NCBI RefSeq assembly: GCF_014192275.1
Contig: NZ_JACHXR010000001.1
Location: 496,001-560,000 of the forward strand
Direction: 5' to 3'
DNA length: 64,000 nt
DNA from: Halomonas stenophila
GTDB lineage: Bacteria; Pseudomonadota; Gammaproteobacteria; Pseudomonadales; Halomonadaceae
Shown: piece after piece, positions 56,618-64,000 of the stretch
Layout: the number at the start of each line of letters is the position of its first letter
Numbering within the stretch: the first letter of the stretch is position 1
Translations under genes and position numbers: made by a program
Notes under the pieces: generated by a model
Seen by the model: only the letters and a program-made list of their open reading frames with translations
Database searches by the model: none
Told to the model about the DNA's origin: nothing

Positions 56618-56866
56618 AGAGAACTCCCTCACAGGATGTGAGATGATTCCGCACTGAATTGAAGCCCTCAAGCCTTCATAGCGAAGGTCATACTCAAGAG
56701 TAACAGATGCGATGAAGAATGTTACAATTTGTGAGGTTAGCGGGTGATGATTTTTCTAATACTGATACGAGGGTAATCTACGCCGAGGTGCTCAAGACAT
56801 CGGTCGCCGGTCCGAGCACCCTCTCATTAGTGTTGCACCTGGAACTCGAGATCGCCGAGTGAGCTT
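56618..56866. other. Intergenic region upstream of the low-GC island
   Basis: The AT-rich part (56690-56765) probably holds the promoter of the ABC exporter operon. An inverted repeat GGTGCTC / GAGCACC (56787-56820) could terminate the yihY-like gene, which ends at 56867 on the minus strand. Confidence 0.4.
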
Positions 56867-57829
56867 TCAATCCACGTGGGTGACGGCCTGGTGGCGGGGG
56901 TCCAGGTGCCAGGGCACGCCGAGGCGGGCATTACGCTCGAGTTCGGCGATGACCTGGGCACCGAGCAGGAGGATGACGGCGCCCACCTCCAGGGACAGCA
57001 GCACCACGATCAGGGTCGCGAGCGAGCCATAGACGGCATTCACGAAGGACAGGTTCTCGAAGTAGAACACCAGCAGCAGCCGGACGCCCTCCCACAGCAG
57101 GGCGGCGACGAAGCCGCCGACCACGGCGCGTCGCACGGCGATGCGTACCACCGGCAGGACCTTGTAGATGGCGCTGAAGAGCAGGAAGACACCCGCGAAG
57201 CTTGTCAGGTTGAGGGCGGTGCCGGAGAGCCCCGCCAGGGGCAGTTCCCGGCCCAGCACCGCCATCCATAGCGCATTGACCGCGCTGGCCAGGCTCACCA
57301 GCAGGGTCAGGCCCAGCAGGCCGGCGCCCAGCACCACCATGAAGGCATAGGGCATCAGCACCGAGACCCAGATCGAGCGACGCGTATGGGTGTCCGGGGC
57401 GTGGAAGATGATCGCCAGGGCATCCTCGAGCATGCGAAAGACGAAGGAGCTGAACACCAGCAGCACGGGGATGCCGAGGATGCCGATGGCATCGCGGGAG
57501 TCGAGCAGGGTGCGCACGGCATCCAGCAGCACCTCGGCGTGGGCCGGTGCCAGGTGCCTGGCCTGGATGGCCAGCACGCCGAGCAGGTGCTGCTCGTCCA
57601 CCACCTGGGCGAGCAACACCACCAGCAGAGCGAACAAGGGCACGATGGAGAGCAGGATATTGTAGCCGACGCCACCGGCCAGCAGGATGCCCCGATTGCG
57701 CAGGAAGGCGGCCAGGACCCGCCAGGCGAAATGCAACACCCGTGGCAGAAGGGTGAGCATGCGGTGACGGGCGGGGGCGCGGTCCGGCGGTGCGGTCATG
57801 GGCAATCCGGTCGGGGGGGCTTTCGACAT
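56867..57829 (-). CDS. YihY/BrkB family inner membrane protein
   Basis: The 320-residue protein has about six membrane helices and the family pattern LLAGGVGYNILLSIVPLFALLVVLLA, the long conserved helix FSSFVFRMLEDALAIIFHA and WEGVRLLLVFYFENLSFVNAVYGSLATLIVVLL near the C-terminus. It was once annotated as RNase BN; its role is unknown. The start is not set by a clear ribosome site; 57829 or 57799 are possible. Confidence 0.88.
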   Translation of the reverse strand: MSKAPPTGLPMTAPPDRAPARHRMLTLLPRVLHFAWRVLAAFLRNRGILLAGGVGYNILLSIVPLFALLVVLLAQVVDEQHLLGVLAIQARHLAPAHAEVLLDAVRTLLDSRDAIGILGIPVLLVFSSFVFRMLEDALAIIFHAPDTHTRRSIWVSVLMPYAFMVVLGAGLLGLTLLVSLASAVNALWMAVLGRELPLAGLSGTALNLTSFAGVFLLFSAIYKVLPVVRIAVRRAVVGGFVAALLWEGVRLLLVFYFENLSFVNAVYGSLATLIVVLLSLEVGAVILLLGAQVIAELERNARLGVPWHLDPRHQAVTHVD

Positions 57830-58048
57830 GATATGCCGAGGGCCGCCTTCTGCGTCAATCCTCGCCCCGTTGCCCCGGCCGAGGCGGGATGCCGCCGGGC
57901 ATGGCGGTGTCCCCCCGCCGCGTGCGGCGATCCTCGACGGGGCAATCGCCGAGACCCGTCGGCGCTTCGGGGTGTATGCTGGAATGGTTGCCGGGGCGCC
58001 TGCCCAGGGTGTCGCTGGCCCCAGCCAATGATCAAGGGAGAATGCCCG

Positions 58049-59293
58049 ATGGCCGATAGTTCGATGGGACAGCTCTTCAAGGACAATCGCGTCAGAGGCC
58101 TGGCAGCCGTGACGGTGATTGCCATCGTCTGGGCCCTGGTGGCCCAGTCCAGCGTGAGCTCCAGCAACGAGGCGCGCGAGTCGCTGCAGGCGCGACTGGA
58201 GACGGCGTTGGCCGAGAACGAGTCGCTCTCCGGGCGGCTCGCCCAGCTGGACGAGGCCGAGACCGATGTCGACAGCCTCCAGACGACGATCGAGGAGCTG
58301 GAGACCCGCCGACAGGATGCCCAGGCCGAGCTCGAGGACAAGACGGCCGAGTTGAGCAGTGCCCAGAATCAGCTCGAGGAGGTAGGTGCTCGGGTCGAGA
58401 CCATGCGGACCGACGCCGAGAGTGCCGAGAGCCGGCTGGCCGAGGCCGAGGCGGCCCTGGCCGAAGTCCAGCAGCAGGCCGAGGATGCCGAGCAGGCCCG
58501 TGACGAGGCCCAGGCGGCCCGCGACGAGGCCGAAGCCGCCCGCGAGCAGGCCGAGCAGGCTCGCCAGCAGGCCGCCGACCAGCGGGAGGCGATGACCAAG
58601 GAGAACACCGCCCTGGAGGAACAGATCGGTGAGCTCGAGACCTCTCTGGAGACGCTCAACCAGGAGCAGCAGACCCTGCAGACCCAGCGCGACGAGACGC
58701 GCAACGAGTTCGAGAACCTCAAGGTGGCGATCCAGAGCGGCCGTGATGAGCTCGCCGAGATCGAGTCCCAGGTCGAGGCGCGCCGCAGCCAGCTCGAGCT
58801 GCTGAACGCCGAGCTCGACGCCTGGCGCGAGCAGCTCGCCGAGCTGGATACCCGTGTCACCGAGAGTGCCGAGGCCTCCGAGGCAGCCACCACCGAGGCC
58901 GGCGATGCCGCCGCCGGAAGCCAGGCGTCCTCTGCCAGCGAGCCGAAAGCCACCTCGTCCAGCGCCTCCGAGGCCGGCGATGCCGCCGCCGGCAGCCAGG
59001 CGTCCTCTGCCAGCGAGCCGAAAGCCACCTCGTCCAGCGCCTCCGAGGCTGGTGATAGCGAACAGGCCACTGCTTCCGGCGAACCGGGGGCCACCTCGGG
59101 CAGTGCCTCCGAGGCTGGCGACAACGACCAGGCCTCCACTTCAGGCGACCCGGAAACCGCCGGCGCTACCGATGACTCTGCGGACACGTCGTCACAGACC
59201 ACGACGGCCGATGAAGTCGACCAGGATGCCGACGGTGAGGAGGCGTCGGCGGATGATGCCGAGACGGCACCCAAGGAGTCCTCGAACTCTTGA
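58049..59293 (+). CDS. Membrane-anchored coiled-coil protein with tandem-repeat tail
   Basis: The 414-residue product has a short cytoplasmic start, one membrane helix (about residues 17-33) and then a long Gln/Glu/Ala coiled coil to about residue 270 (ARESLQARLETALAENESL and on). The tail is acidic and Ser/Ala-rich and consists of repeats that begin with EAGD. It may span the periplasm as a stalk. ATG 58049 has GGGAG upstream; the frame is open before it without coding sense. No family is recognised. Confidence 0.72.
   Translation: MADSSMGQLFKDNRVRGLAAVTVIAIVWALVAQSSVSSSNEARESLQARLETALAENESLSGRLAQLDEAETDVDSLQTTIEELETRRQDAQAELEDKTAELSSAQNQLEEVGARVETMRTDAESAESRLAEAEAALAEVQQQAEDAEQARDEAQAARDEAEAAREQAEQARQQAADQREAMTKENTALEEQIGELETSLETLNQEQQTLQTQRDETRNEFENLKVAIQSGRDELAEIESQVEARRSQLELLNAELDAWREQLAELDTRVTESAEASEAATTEAGDAAAGSQASSASEPKATSSSASEAGDAAAGSQASSASEPKATSSSASEAGDSEQATASGEPGATSGSASEAGDNDQASTSGDPETAGATDDSADTSSQTTTADEVDQDADGEEASADDAETAPKESSNS
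58895..59167 (+). repeat. 75-base tandem repeats in the coiled-coil protein gene
   Basis: Two nearly identical 75-base units (58895-58969 and 58970-59044; one base difference noted) are followed by a shorter, diverged third (59045-59110) and fourth unit. Each starts with codons for EAGD. Copy number may vary. Confidence 0.88.
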
Positions 59294-59449
59294 TCCATCC
59301 GCGTGCTGTCCAGGCCCAGGGAGCGCGCCGCGGCGCGCCCCCTGTCGCTTCCAGGCAGGGGGGCGGCATTGCATCGGGGCGCGCCGTGACGGGTATACTG
59401 GCGCCAGTTGCCGCCTGGGCGGCACCGCCAACTGCAGAAGGAGCGAGTC

Positions 59450-60253
59450 GTGATCGAAGGGGTCAAGCACATCGTCGCCGTGGCGTCCGGCAAGGGCGGG
59501 GTGGGCAAGTCCACCGTCACCGCCAATCTGGCGCTGGCCATGGCCGCCGAGGGCTATCGCGTGGGGGTCCTCGATGCCGATATCTACGGGCCGAGCCAGG
59601 CCCAGATGCTGGGCGTCGGTGAGGGCGTGCGGCCGGAGGGCGCCGGCGAGAATCGCATGAAGCCGCTCCAGGCCCATGGCGTCCAGGCCATGTCCATGGC
59701 CTTCATGGTGGATATCCGCGAGCCCATGGTGTGGCGTGGCCCGATGGTGGCCGGCGCCTTCCAGCAGCTGCTGACCCAGACCGCCTGGGACGACCTGGAC
59801 GTGCTGTTCATCGACATGCCGCCGGGCACCGGGGACATCCAGCTGACCCTGGCCCAGAAGGTGCCGGTGGATGGTGCCGTGATCGTCACCACCCCCCAGG
59901 ACATCGCCCTGCTGGATGCCCGCAAGGGCATCGAGATGTTCCGCAAGGTCAACGTGCCGGTGTTCGGCGTGGTCGAGAACATGAGCCTGCACGTCTGTTC
60001 CAACTGCGGCCACAGCGAGCCGATCTTCGGCGAGGGCGGCGGCGAGCGCATCGCCGACGAATACGACACCCGGGTGCTGGGTCGCCTGCCGCTGGCGCTG
60101 TCGATCCGCGAGCAGGCCGATGGTGGGCGGCCCACCGTGGTGGCCGAGCCGGAGGGCGAGGTGACCGCCACCTTCCGCGACATGGCCCGCCAGGTGGCCG
60201 ATCAGCTCAAGGGCGCGGCTGACGAGGGGCCGGAGATCTCCTTCAGCGACTGA
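59450..60253 (+). CDS. apbC: Mrp/ApbC family iron-sulfur cluster carrier
   Basis: The 267-residue P-loop protein has the deviant Walker A GKGGVGKST and DADIYGPSQ, FIDMPPGTGD and the cluster-binding C-x-x-C in HVCSNCGHSEPIFG. Mrp proteins carry Fe-S clusters to target enzymes. The N-terminal DUF59 domain of longer Mrp proteins is missing. The start is GTG 59450 with AAGGAG six bases upstream; an upstream TTG is unlikely. It precedes dcd, as in Pseudomonas. Confidence 0.92.
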   Translation: MIEGVKHIVAVASGKGGVGKSTVTANLALAMAAEGYRVGVLDADIYGPSQAQMLGVGEGVRPEGAGENRMKPLQAHGVQAMSMAFMVDIREPMVWRGPMVAGAFQQLLTQTAWDDLDVLFIDMPPGTGDIQLTLAQKVPVDGAVIVTTPQDIALLDARKGIEMFRKVNVPVFGVVENMSLHVCSNCGHSEPIFGEGGGERIADEYDTRVLGRLPLALSIREQADGGRPTVVAEPEGEVTATFRDMARQVADQLKGAADEGPEISFSD

Positions 60254-60257
60254 GGCT

Positions 60258-60378
60258 AGAGCTATCTCAGTTTTGGATATGACGAAGGGCGCTGGGGACA
60301 GGTCGAAGAGGAGGTCCTGGTATGGATTGACCTGTCACCGGATCAGCCCCGTGCCCCTGAGACACGGCTAGCTGTAAT
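60258..60378. repeat. MITE-like element, copy C (apbC-dcd gap)
   Basis: About 121 bases are related to copy A in reverse orientation: GGGCGCTGGGGACAGGTCGA followed by AGAGGAGGTCCT, and further on GACCTGTC and GGATCAGCCCCG. The ends are degenerate (CTAG...TCTCAG inverted). It appears to be an older family member. Confidence 0.65.
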
Positions 60379-60470
60379 ACCTTCGCCGAGGCGACGAGAA
60401 GTGACGCTTGACCCCGGGGCCGCTATCATGGCGGCCCCCTTCGTTTCGAATCCACCCAGCAGGACGACCC

Positions 60471-61037
60471 ATGAGCATCAAATCCGACCACTGGATCCGC
60501 CGCATGGCCGAGCGGGAAGGCATGATCGAGCCCTTCGAGGCCGACCAGGTGCGCTATGTGAACGACCGGCGGGTGATCTCCTACGGGACGTCCAGCTACG
60601 GCTACGATGTGCGCTGCGCCGACGAGTTCAAGGTCTTCACCAACATCCACTCGGCGGTGGTCGACCCCAAGGGCTTCGACGACAAGAGCTTCGTCGACAT
60701 CAAGGGCGATGTCTGCGTGATCCCGCCCAACTCCTTCGCCCTGGCGCGCACCGTGGAATACTTTCGCATCCCGCGCAGCGTGCTGACCATCTGCCTCGGC
60801 AAGTCTACCTATGCCCGTTGCGGGATCATCGTCAACGTCACGCCCCTGGAGCCGGAGTGGGAGGGGCACGTGACCCTGGAGTTCTCCAACACCACCAACC
60901 TGCCGGCCAAGATCTATGCCAACGAGGGCGTGGCCCAGATGCTGTTCCTCGAGTCCGACGAAGTCTGCGCCACCTCCTACAAGGACCGTGGCGGCAAGTA
61001 CATGGGGCAGCGGGGGGTGACCCTGCCGCGTACCTGA
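60471..61037 (+). CDS. dcd: dCTP deaminase
   Basis: The 188-residue enzyme has exactly the standard length. It deaminates dCTP to dUTP, the first step in one route to dTTP. Motifs [40 protein letters not shown] with its catalytic Glu and [11 protein letters not shown] are diagnostic. The ATG at 60471 is chosen for length and the [13 protein letters not shown] start. Confidence 0.96.
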   Translation: MSIKSDHWIRRMAEREGMIEPFEADQVRYVNDRRVISYGTSSYGYDVRCADEFKVFTNIHSAVVDPKGFDDKSFVDIKGDVCVIPPNSFALARTVEYFRIPRSVLTICLGKSTYARCGIIVNVTPLEPEWEGHVTLEFSNTTNLPAKIYANEGVAQMLFLESDEVCATSYKDRGGKYMGQRGVTLPRT

Positions 61038-61086
61038 CTCCGGGCTACGCCCGGGAGCTGTAAGCCATAAGCTTGAAGCTGGCAGA

Positions 61087-61129
61087 AAAAGCGAACCCCA
61101 CAGGCACAAGGCTCGTGGGGTTCGCTTTT
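61087..61129. terminator. Bidirectional terminator between dcd and purN
   Basis: A perfect 15-base stem AAAAGCGAACCCCAC / GTGGGGTTCGCTTTT supplies A- and T-runs on both sides and can stop transcription from both convergent genes. Confidence 0.92.
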
Positions 61130-61140
61130 GACTATCTGGT

Positions 61141-61175
61141 TTACAGTTTACAGCTTACAGCTTACAGCTTACAGC
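61141..61175. repeat. TTACAGY heptamer array ending in the purN stop codon
   Basis: Five units TTACAGT/TTACAGC lie in tandem. The last unit (61169-61175) encodes the final codons and the stop (CTG TAA on the minus strand) of purN. Confidence 0.93.
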
Positions 61176-61909
61176 TCCTGATCCTCGTCCAGTTCCTCGG
61201 CGGCGTCGGCGTGGGACATGCGTAGCCCCTGAGCGGGCAGGGGAGTACCGTCGAAGCGGGCACCGTCGTCGGCGAACTGCAGGCGGCCTTCCAGGCACCA
61301 TTTCACGGCGATCGGGTAGATCAGGTGCTCTCGGGCGTGGACCTTCTCCTTGAGACTCTCTTCGGTCTCGCCCTCGGCCACCTCCACCACCGCCTGCAGC
61401 AGCACCGGGCCGCCGTCGAGTTCCTCGGTGACGAAGTGCACGCTGCAGCCGTGCTCGGCGACACCGTCGGCGAGCGCTCGGGCGTGGGTATTCAGGCCCT
61501 GGTAGGCCGGCAGCAGCGAGGGGTGGATATTGATCAACCGCCCCAGGAAACGCTGCACGAAACGCGGGGTGAGGATGCGCATGAAGCCGGCCAGCACCAC
61601 CAGGTCGGGCTCGTGGCGCTCGATGACCTTGATCAGGGCGCCGTCGTAGGCCTCGCGGCTGTCGTACTCGCGGTGGGGCAGGGCGACGGCGTCGATGCCG
61701 GCGTCCCGGGCCCGCTTGAGGCCATGGGCATCGGGCTGGTTGGAGATCACGGCGACGATCTCGCCGCCCAGGCGGTCGTGGTGCTGCTCGTCGATCAGCG
61801 CCTGGAGGTTGCTGCCGTTGCCGGAGATCAGCACCACCACCCGCCGGGCCTCGGCGGGCTCGGGGGTGAAGTCCTGCAGGGTGTCGCTCGGGTCACCGGT
61901 CTCGCTCAT
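61169..61909 (-). CDS. purN: Phosphoribosylglycinamide formyltransferase
   Basis: The 246-residue enzyme transfers a formyl group from 10-formyl-tetrahydrofolate to GAR in purine synthesis. Motifs [30 protein letters not shown] and the catalytic N-H-D set with [21 protein letters not shown] and [10 protein letters not shown] are clear. It is about 30 residues longer than many PurN proteins, with an N-terminal leader and an acidic tail EELDEDQEL. The start overlaps the purM stop (ATGA). The frame is open upstream only as a purM shadow. Confidence 0.94.
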   Translation of the reverse strand: MSETGDPSDTLQDFTPEPAEARRVVVLISGNGSNLQALIDEQHHDRLGGEIVAVISNQPDAHGLKRARDAGIDAVALPHREYDSREAYDGALIKVIERHEPDLVVLAGFMRILTPRFVQRFLGRLINIHPSLLPAYQGLNTHARALADGVAEHGCSVHFVTEELDGGPVLLQAVVEVAEGETEESLKEKVHAREHLIYPIAVKWCLEGRLQFADDGARFDGTPLPAQGLRMSHADAAEELDEDQEL

Positions 61910-62979
61910 GCCTCGAGGTTCTCCAGCCGGACCGCATCCTCGTCCTCGCCGCGGGCGACGATCTCGCCGATGCGATGCACCGTCTCGCCGAGGCCCTGCA
62001 GGTGGGCGCGGGCCTGGTCGGCCTTCTCCGCCGGCACCACCAGCACCATGCCGATGCCGCAGTTGAGTACCCGGTGCATCTCGTGCTCGTCGACGTTGCC
62101 CTGTTCCTGCAGCCAGTCGAAGACGGCCGGGCGGGTCCAGCTGGCCACGTCGATGCGCGCGGCCGTCCCCTCCGGGAGCACGCGCGGCAGGTTCTCGGTG
62201 AGCCCGCCGCCGGTGATGTGCGAGAGCGCATGCACCGGCACGTCGGTCTCCTTGAGCAGCGACAGCAGTGGCTTGACGTAGATGCGGGTCGGCGCCAGCA
62301 ACGCCTCGCCGAGGGGCTGGCCGTCGATGGCGGTGTCCAGGGAGGCGCCCGAGACCTCGAGGATCTTGCGGATCAGCGAGTAGCCGTTGGAGTGGGGGCC
62401 GGAGGAGGCCATGCCCAGCAGCACGTCGCCCTCGGCGACCCGCTGGCCGTCGAGGATCTCGTCCTTCTCGACGACGCCGACGCAGAAGCCGGCCAGGTCG
62501 TAGTCGCTGCCCTCGTACATGCCGGGCATCTCGGCGGTCTCGCCGCCCACCAGGGCGCAGCCGGCCTGCTCGCAGCCTTCGCCGATGCCGGTCACCACGT
62601 CGGCGGCGATGTCCACATCCAGCTTGCCCGTGGCATAGTAGTCGAGGAACAGCAGCGGCTCGGCGCCGGCGACCACCAGGTCGTTGACGCACATGGCCAC
62701 CAGGTCGATGCCGATGGTGTCGTGACGGCCGAGATCCATCGCCAGGCGCAGCTTGGTGCCCACGCCGTCGGTGCCGGTCACCAGCACCGGCTCGCGATAG
62801 CCGCTGGGCAGCTGGCACAGGGCGCCGAAGCCGCCCAGGCCGCCCATCACCTCGGGGCGGGTGGTGCGGCGGGCGACGCCCTTGATGCGGTCGACCAGGG
62901 CGTTGCCGGCATCGATGTCGACGCCGGCATCCTTGTAGCTGAGGGAAGCCCCGCTCGGGCGGTTGGTGGAATCGGTCAT
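61906..62979 (-). CDS. purM: Phosphoribosylformylglycinamidine cyclo-ligase
   Basis: The 357-residue enzyme closes the imidazole ring to form AIR, two steps after PurN. Family motifs are [66 protein letters not shown] and [20 protein letters not shown] 62979 follows an ACAGGTC site; upstream frame extension to 63120 is not supported. It forms an operon with purN. Confidence 0.96.
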   Translation of the reverse strand: MTDSTNRPSGASLSYKDAGVDIDAGNALVDRIKGVARRTTRPEVMGGLGGFGALCQLPSGYREPVLVTGTDGVGTKLRLAMDLGRHDTIGIDLVAMCVNDLVVAGAEPLLFLDYYATGKLDVDIAADVVTGIGEGCEQAGCALVGGETAEMPGMYEGSDYDLAGFCVGVVEKDEILDGQRVAEGDVLLGMASSGPHSNGYSLIRKILEVSGASLDTAIDGQPLGEALLAPTRIYVKPLLSLLKETDVPVHALSHITGGGLTENLPRVLPEGTAARIDVASWTRPAVFDWLQEQGNVDEHEMHRVLNCGIGMVLVVPAEKADQARAHLQGLGETVHRIGEIVARGEDEDAVRLENLEA

Positions 62980-63134
62980 GACCTGTCCTGTGTGAACATT
63001 GCTGTCGAAGAGTCGTCCCGACGCCGTGGCGGGCCGCGTGCAGGGGCGCCACGGTGGGCAAGCGTGGGCAGGAATTGTAGCATCACGACGCACGGCTCGC
63101 ACCGCCGTGCCAGGCATCACACAGGGAGAGCGCG

Positions 63135-64000
63135 ATGCGCAGACAGGGGTGGATAGTGGCCGCGCTCGCGGCCCTGGGATTGTGGTTCTTCATCAGCATC
63201 GAGCCGGTGCTGATGCCGTTCTTCGTCAGCATGATACTGGCCTATCTGGGCGACCCGCTGGCCGACCGGCTGGAGGCCCATGGTCTGTCACGCCGGCTCT
63301 CGGTGTCGGTGGTCTTCCTGCTGCTGACGCTGGTCATCGTGCTGACCCTGCTGCTGGTGATCCCGCTGCTAGGGCGCCAGATCGGCCAACTGGTCGAGCT
63401 GATGCCGGTGGCCCTGAACTGGATGCAGGGCAGCGTGCTGCCCAGGCTGCAGGCGCTGACCGGCATCGACCTCTCCACCGACTTCGACCAGATGCGCCAG
63501 GCCCTGCTGGAGAACTGGCGGGAGACCGGTACCTTCGCCGCCACCCTGCTGGCCCAAGTGTCCAAGTCGGGCCTGGCGCTGGTCGCCTGGGTCGGCAATC
63601 TGGCGCTGATCCCGGTGGTGACCTTCTACCTGCTGCTCGACTGGGATGACCTGGTGGCCAAGGTGCGCCGCTCCCTGCCGCGCAGCTGGGAGCCCGCCGC
63701 GGTACGCCTGGCCAGCGAGTGTGACGAGGTGCTGTCGTCCTTCCTGCGTGGCCAGCTGATCGTGATGCTGTGCCTGGGCGTGATCTACGCCATCGGCCTG
63801 ACCCTGCTGGGGGTGAAGTTCGGCCTGCTGATCGGCCTGCTCTCCGGCCTGGCCAGCATCGTCCCCTACCTGGGGGTGATCGTGGGCATCTCGGTGGCCG
63901 GCCTGGTGGCGTTCTTCCAGTTCGGCGATCCCCTGATGCTGCTCGCGGTGGCGGGGGTCTTCGGCTTCGGCCAGCTCGTCGAGAGTACCCTGCTGCAACC
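63135..64000 (+). CDS. AI-2E family transporter/PerM-type permease (partial, runs off the end)
   Basis: The first 288 codons are present. The product has hydrophobic pairs of helices and the family pattern [29 protein letters not shown] near the start, then [21 protein letters not shown] and [17 protein letters not shown]. Members export autoinducer-2 or act as Na+/H+ antiporters in halophiles; the substrate is not evident. The gene is divergent from purM, as in related genomes. GGGAGAG precedes ATG 63135. Confidence 0.88.
   Translation, partial: MRRQGWIVAALAALGLWFFISIEPVLMPFFVSMILAYLGDPLADRLEAHGLSRRLSVSVVFLLLTLVIVLTLLLVIPLLGRQIGQLVELMPVALNWMQGSVLPRLQALTGIDLSTDFDQMRQALLENWRETGTFAATLLAQVSKSGLALVAWVGNLALIPVVTFYLLLDWDDLVAKVRRSLPRSWEPAAVRLASECDEVLSSFLRGQLIVMLCLGVIYAIGLTLLGVKFGLLIGLLSGLASIVPYLGVIVGISVAGLVAFFQFGDPLMLLAVAGVFGFGQLVESTLLQ

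Larger units (their letters stand above)
61055..61177. repeat. Inverted-repeat-bounded module between dcd and purN
   Basis: GAGCTGTAAGC at 61055-61065 and its inverse GCTTACAGCTC at 61167-61177 flank a bidirectional terminator. The right side expands into five TTACAGY heptamers (61141-61175). Confidence 0.8.

Noticed and set aside
61910-63061. Possible PurN fusion reaching upstream through purM
   Set aside because: The upstream part is a frame-shifted reading of purM; PurN begins at the ATGA overlap at 61909.

Overview
The window is a contiguous, gene-dense, high-GC stretch of a gammaproteobacterial chromosome. Gene content and neighbourhoods point to the halophilic family Halomonadaceae (Halomonas or a close relative), with Pseudomonas-like gene orders: purF-metZ, phhABC with a TyrR/PhhR regulator, an AI-2E-type permease beside purM-purN, and mrp/apbC-dcd. 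Placement by family is an inference from protein flavour and synteny; no 16S rRNA or tRNA gene was recognised.

Layout. 1-2.7 kb: end of purF, metZ, a cytochrome b561 and a YceI protein. 2.7-9.3 kb: a 2-oxoglutarate/Fe oxygenase, a GGDEF-EAL protein, a MATE pump, D-amino acid dehydrogenase and a small secreted Ala-rich protein. 9.4-13.8 kb: phenylalanine/tyrosine module (phhC-phhB-phhA, divergent regulator, two palindromic operators between them); the matching hppD lies at 28.7 kb. 13.9-17.3 kb: an SDR lacking the usual Tyr, a membrane protein, a RecQ helicase. 17.4-25.6 kb: a four-gene SMC/condensin operon of the Wadjet/MksBEFG kind (kleisin, KITE, very long SMC ATPase, Toprim nuclease), all joined by ATGA overlaps; this is the main defence-related system here. 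25.7-33 kb: diguanylate cyclase, cyclopropane fatty acid synthase, thiamine-binding protein, hppD, Na+-dependent transporter, uroporphyrinogen methyltransferase, RlpA-like lipoprotein. 33-39.9 kb: an IclR regulator, two-component system and periplasmic binding protein operon divergent from a tctCBA tricarboxylate transporter. 40.2-52.2 kb: urea uptake (urtABCDE) and urease (ureDABCEFG), each preceded by a near-consensus sigma-54 promoter and interspersed with several different short repeats. 52.3-59.3 kb: phospholipase D-like protein, a low-GC two-gene island (ABC flippase-like exporter plus a ParB-like-fold protein), a YihY-family protein, and a membrane coiled-coil protein with tandem repeats. 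59.4-64 kb: mrp/apbC, dcd, purN, purM and the start of an AI-2E family permease.

How it works together. Urea is imported by UrtABCDE and hydrolysed by urease, likely under RpoN/NtrC nitrogen control. Phenylalanine is hydroxylated by PhhA with PhhB recycling the pterin, transaminated by PhhC and passed to HppD. The tct genes sense and import citrate-like acids.

Non-coding highlights: a MITE-like repeat family (copies in phhA-phhB, urtA-urtB and mrp-dcd gaps), a different inverted-repeat element between ureD and ureA, a palindromic element between ureA and ureB, a palindrome within the ureB 3' end, and two heptamer arrays, one of which supplies the purN stop codon.
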